Shown piece by piece: positions 61,320-64,000 of a DNA stretch of 64,000 nt. The position numbers were made by a program, and so were the translations under genes. The stretch comes from Aequorivita sp. HC6-5 (GTDB lineage Bacteria > Bacteroidota > Bacteroidia > Flavobacteriales > Flavobacteriaceae): positions 169,269-233,268 of the forward strand of contig CAJJCS010000001.1 of the NCBI GenBank assembly GCA_905182755.1. The letters are read 5' to 3'. Below the pieces are notes generated by a model. The model worked only from the letters and a program-made list of their open reading frames with translations, was not told the DNA's origin and ran no database searches. The stretch's first letter is position 1, and each line of letters starts with the position of its first letter.

Positions 61320-62148
61320 TAATTTAAATAATTATTTTTATTTTGATCGGAAATCATTGGAAAGATTCAAGGAATATATTCTTTATACGGATGAGTTTTA
61401 TTTTGATAAGGAAATTGCTCTTAACTTTTTTTATAGTTCTATAGACAAGAGTAAGGAAAATATTATTATTTCAGATGAAGATTTTTACGGATTACCGTTT
61501 TCTGGAGGCACAAACAGAAAGCGAAACATAGATAGGTTATTAGAGACTTTTAAAGAAAAAATTGATGTAAAATTTATTCTTTTATTAAGGCAGCAAGGCA
61601 ACTTATTAAATAGCTTGTATTTGCAGTATATAAAAACTGGCGGAACAGCATCACCTGAAAGGTTTTTAAACTCTAAAAAACCTCCTATTTTTATCTTACC
61701 CTCTTACTTTAAATACGATAAATATATACAACATATTTCAAATAAAATTGGAGAAAAATCAATTTGCTGTTTGTTCTATGAAGATTTTGAAGTAAATAAG
61801 AGCTCAGTGATTAGCGAAATTGAATTATTTCTTGAAACAAGCTACAAGAATGACCAACCTTTAAATAAGAAAAATAATCATTCAATCAACTATAGATTTG
61901 TTTCTACTTTGAGGTTTTTAAATAAATTCACAAAGAGTTACAAGAATCCTGATGGATTTTTCCCGCATATATTTAGTAAAGCTTACACAAAGTTTTTTTT
62001 GATTTTGTCAAAAAATATGAAATCCAGTAAGCCATTAGTGCAGTTTAATAGTTCAGAATTACAGGTTTTTAATGCGTCAAATATGTTTCTCACTAAAATA
62101 AAATCAAAAGAATGGATGTTGCAAAATAATTATATTAATGAAAAATAA
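61252..62148 (+). CDS. sulfotransferase-like protein 2
   Basis: About 298 aa from the TTG at 61252; the open frame reaches back to an ATG at 61186 (320 aa) or 61219, but recognisable sequence begins LRLIIHLGIHKTASTFFQ, a P-loop-like HKTxST motif of the sulfotransferase family. A second motif, FILLLRQQGNLLNSLY, corresponds to the 3'-phosphate region with Arg and Ser. The first 68 nt are shared with the end of the MurA-like gene in another frame. It overlaps the next gene by 11 nt. Acceptor unknown. Confidence 0.72.
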   Translation: MRLIIHLGIHKTASTFFQKKIFNNLNNYFYFDRKSLERFKEYILYTDEFYFDKEIALNFFYSSIDKSKENIIISDEDFYGLPFSGGTNRKRNIDRLLETFKEKIDVKFILLLRQQGNLLNSLYLQYIKTGGTASPERFLNSKKPPIFILPSYFKYDKYIQHISNKIGEKSICCLFYEDFEVNKSSVISEIELFLETSYKNDQPLNKKNNHSINYRFVSTLRFLNKFTKSYKNPDGFFPHIFSKAYTKFFLILSKNMKSSKPLVQFNSSELQVFNASNMFLTKIKSKEWMLQNNYINEK

Positions 62149-62968
62149 TGATAGGCCAAATTTCTTGATAGCCGGTGTTCAGAAGAGTGGTTCAACCTAC
62201 TTAGATAGCCTATTAAGAGCACATAAAGATATATTTTTAGCTCAAAGAACAACAAATCATAGCTTTTTTGATGATGATGAAATATATAAAAATGGAACTG
62301 ATTGGTATTTAAAATTATTTTCAGAAGCCAATGTTAATAGCCTTTTAGGGCATACCTCTGTTGATTGTTCATTCAACCCTCTTGCAATTGAAAGAATTTT
62401 AAAGTTAAATCCTGAAATGAAATTAATTTTCATTTTACGACATCCTATTAGTAGAACTTATTCACATTATTGGCATCAAGTAAAAATGTCAAGAGAATAC
62501 CTTGATTTTAATAATGCATTAAAAAATGAAAATAGTAGAATCAAAAAAAGTTATTACAACTTAAAAAAATATTCTTACATAGAAAGGAGTAAATATAAAA
62601 GACAATTTGAAAGCATTTATGAAAGGATTAACGATAATCAACTTTTAATTATACCATTTGAATCTTTTATTGAAGATGAGTTAAAATTTTTGAATATTAT
62701 TTTTTCATTTTTGGGCGTAGAAAGAATTCAATCAATTGATGAAGTGATGCCAAAAAACAGGTCTACTAATCCATCAAAATTACCACCAAAAATTTTAAGA
62801 AAGTATTCTTATTTATTTAGATGGAGTAAAATTACAAGATTTATTTTTACACTTTTCTTGATTGATAAACGACCCCCAAAAATTAAAGAAGTAGATAGTA
62901 AGTACTTAGAACAAGTTCTAAAAGAGGATATAATTTTTTATAACTCCATAAAAAGTAACTTTGAATGA
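62138..62968 (+). CDS. sulfotransferase family protein 3
   Basis: 276 aa, intact. Classical sulfotransferase (heparan-type fold): 5'-phosphosulfate motif FLIAGVQKSGSTYLDSLLRAH at about 9-28, 3'-phosphate motif LIFILRHPISRTYSHYWHQ near residue 105, and KYKRQFESIYERINDNQLLIIPFESFIED typical of the family's C-terminal half. Starts 11 nt before the end of the preceding gene and overlaps the flippase gene by 4 nt. Predicted to transfer sulfate from PAPS to a sugar hydroxyl. Confidence 0.93.
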   Translation: MKNNDRPNFLIAGVQKSGSTYLDSLLRAHKDIFLAQRTTNHSFFDDDEIYKNGTDWYLKLFSEANVNSLLGHTSVDCSFNPLAIERILKLNPEMKLIFILRHPISRTYSHYWHQVKMSREYLDFNNALKNENSRIKKSYYNLKKYSYIERSKYKRQFESIYERINDNQLLIIPFESFIEDELKFLNIIFSFLGVERIQSIDEVMPKNRSTNPSKLPPKILRKYSYLFRWSKITRFIFTLFLIDKRPPKIKEVDSKYLEQVLKEDIIFYNSIKSNFE

Positions 62969-64000
62969 AAAATACATTTATTAGGGATGTTTTAAGTGTA
63001 TTTAAGTCTAGAGTAGCTATTATACTTTTCAACCTTATTAAAGTGGCTATTATAGCGAGAGTTCTTGGTCCGGAATTAAATGGTCAGATAGCGATCATAC
63101 TCGTATACCCAAGTTTATTTGTTGTGATGGGAGGTATGGGTATTAGAAAATCTTCTGCATTTTTAATTGCACAATCTCCAAATTTAAAACAGAAAATTTA
63201 TAAATCTATCGTACAATTTTGGGTTTTAACGTCAACAGTGTGTGTATCTGCATCTATATTATTATTGTTGTATGCAAATACTATGAAGCTTGATAATATT
63301 ATAATTTTTTTGGCTGTTATTCCTATTGTTTTTTCTTTGTTAAACAATTACATGGCTGGAATTTATCTTGGTGAAAATCGCATCAGTGAGTTTAATAAAA
63401 TTAATTGGTTACCGACCTTATTTAATTTACTATCTATTGTGCTTTTTTTAATAGTACTGGATTTTCAATCAGTGAAAATATATCTTGAAACATAATTATT
63501 TCTCAATTTCTAGTTTCATTAGTATTGATTTATAAATTAAAGATTTTTAAACACTTCTCATTTACAATAAATCGCTGCTTTTAAAAATGTTGTCTTTGAA
63601 TATTAATTTCATTTTTTGTTTTTATTAAATTTAAATTACCGTATAGATATCATTATGATGGATCATCTTTCTAATGATTATGAAACCGGCTTGTATAGTA
63701 AGGCAAGTGTACTGACTCAATATTTGTGGCAAATACCTGCTGTACTCGGGACGGTAATCTTTGCACGAGGCGCAGCGTCTATTGATAAACTCGAATATTC
63801 AAAAAAATGTTGTAGACTTTTTAGAATGTCTTTTTTGATAGTGCTCTTTTCTGCTCTAATTCTAGCAGGACTGGGTAAGTTTATAGTACACATTTTATTT
63901 GGAACTCAATTTTCAGAGGCTATCTTTATGATATATGCAATTTTACCTGGCGTGGTTCTTTTTATACTTTTTAAGGTTTTAAATAATGACATTTCTTCTA
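62965..64000 (+). pseudogene. Wzx-type polysaccharide flippase, interrupted and running off the window
   Basis: From the ATG at 62965 the first 176 aa (to 63495) are open, with the N-terminal helices of an oligosaccharide/polysaccharide exporter of the MATE/PST superfamily (IARVLGPELNGQIAIIL, GMGIRKSSAFLIAQ). After that the coding continues in other frames with shifts near 63490, 63580 and 63630 and then reads RIDIIMMDHLSNDYETGLYS, LWQIPAVLGTVIFARGAASI and so on to the window end. It would flip the lipid-linked repeat unit across the inner membrane. 3' end outside the window. Confidence 0.85.

Overview
The window looks like a chromosome segment of a marine-type member of the Bacteroidota, most likely a Flavobacteriaceae. 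The reasons are: low G+C; secreted proteins with type IX secretion (T9SS) C-terminal sorting domains; promoters of the TTG / TAnnTTTG type ahead of rpmE and rpmH; type B ribosomal protein L31; a FadN-type beta-oxidation operon; a Bacteroidota-type GlmU-like protein and putative porin. I cannot name the genus. I see no tRNA, rRNA, CRISPR array or insertion sequence.

Layout. 0-12 kb (mostly minus strand): sodium:solute symporter with a 41-aa membrane peptide, a secreted PIG-L deacetylase, pheT, recG, a 227-bp direct duplication enclosing a DUF805 gene, a conserved membrane-anchored protein and a secreted M20 amidohydrolase. 12-20 kb: UvrD/PcrA helicase, a TsaC/YciO-like protein, M1 aminopeptidase, a beta-propeller protein, an NTF2-like protein and a T9SS-exported EEP-family nuclease/phosphatase. 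20-26.5 kb: the marR-fadN-fadA-fadE fatty-acid degradation operon with a perfect 34-nt palindrome upstream of marR. 26.5-38.6 kb: a methyltransferase, rpmE, a GlmU-like protein, mtaB, GNAT, pirin, an alpha/beta hydrolase, a lytic transglycosylase, a TPR protein, rpmH, carB and a T9SS cupredoxin. 38.7-44 kb: a vitamin B12 uptake locus, with an ABC importer (btuF-btuC-btuD) on the minus strand divergent from a cobalamin-riboswitch-controlled TonB receptor (btuB). 44-47.7 kb: comM and a putative porin. 48-64 kb: an exopolysaccharide locus.

The exopolysaccharide locus is the most interesting part. It starts with a WecA-like initiating sugar-phosphate transferase. Then come genes for GDP-L-fucose (gmd, fcl), UDP-glucuronate (ugd) and its epimerisation, and a complete set for making and recycling activated sulfate (cysD, cysN, cysC, cysQ) with a tandem DUF2061 membrane protein. 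These are followed by three different sulfotransferase-like genes, a MurA-like enolpyruvyl transferase paralogue and a Wzx-type flippase that runs off the window. Read together they predict a sulfated, fucose- and uronic-acid-containing surface polysaccharide, possibly also carrying an enolpyruvate-derived (lactyl-type) ether. That product is inference from gene content.

Sequence quality matters for using this annotation. Nine or more genes outside the polysaccharide cluster, including carB, comM and btuB, are interrupted by one single-base shift each. Between about 49.6 and 58.9 kb nearly every gene carries several shifts, some cancelling each other, while full gene length and recognisable protein sequence are kept. 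This looks more like indel errors in the consensus than biological decay. Genes with one break are entered as CDS over their full extent, with the break position given; genes with several breaks are entered as pseudogene, meaning only that the frame as given is not open.
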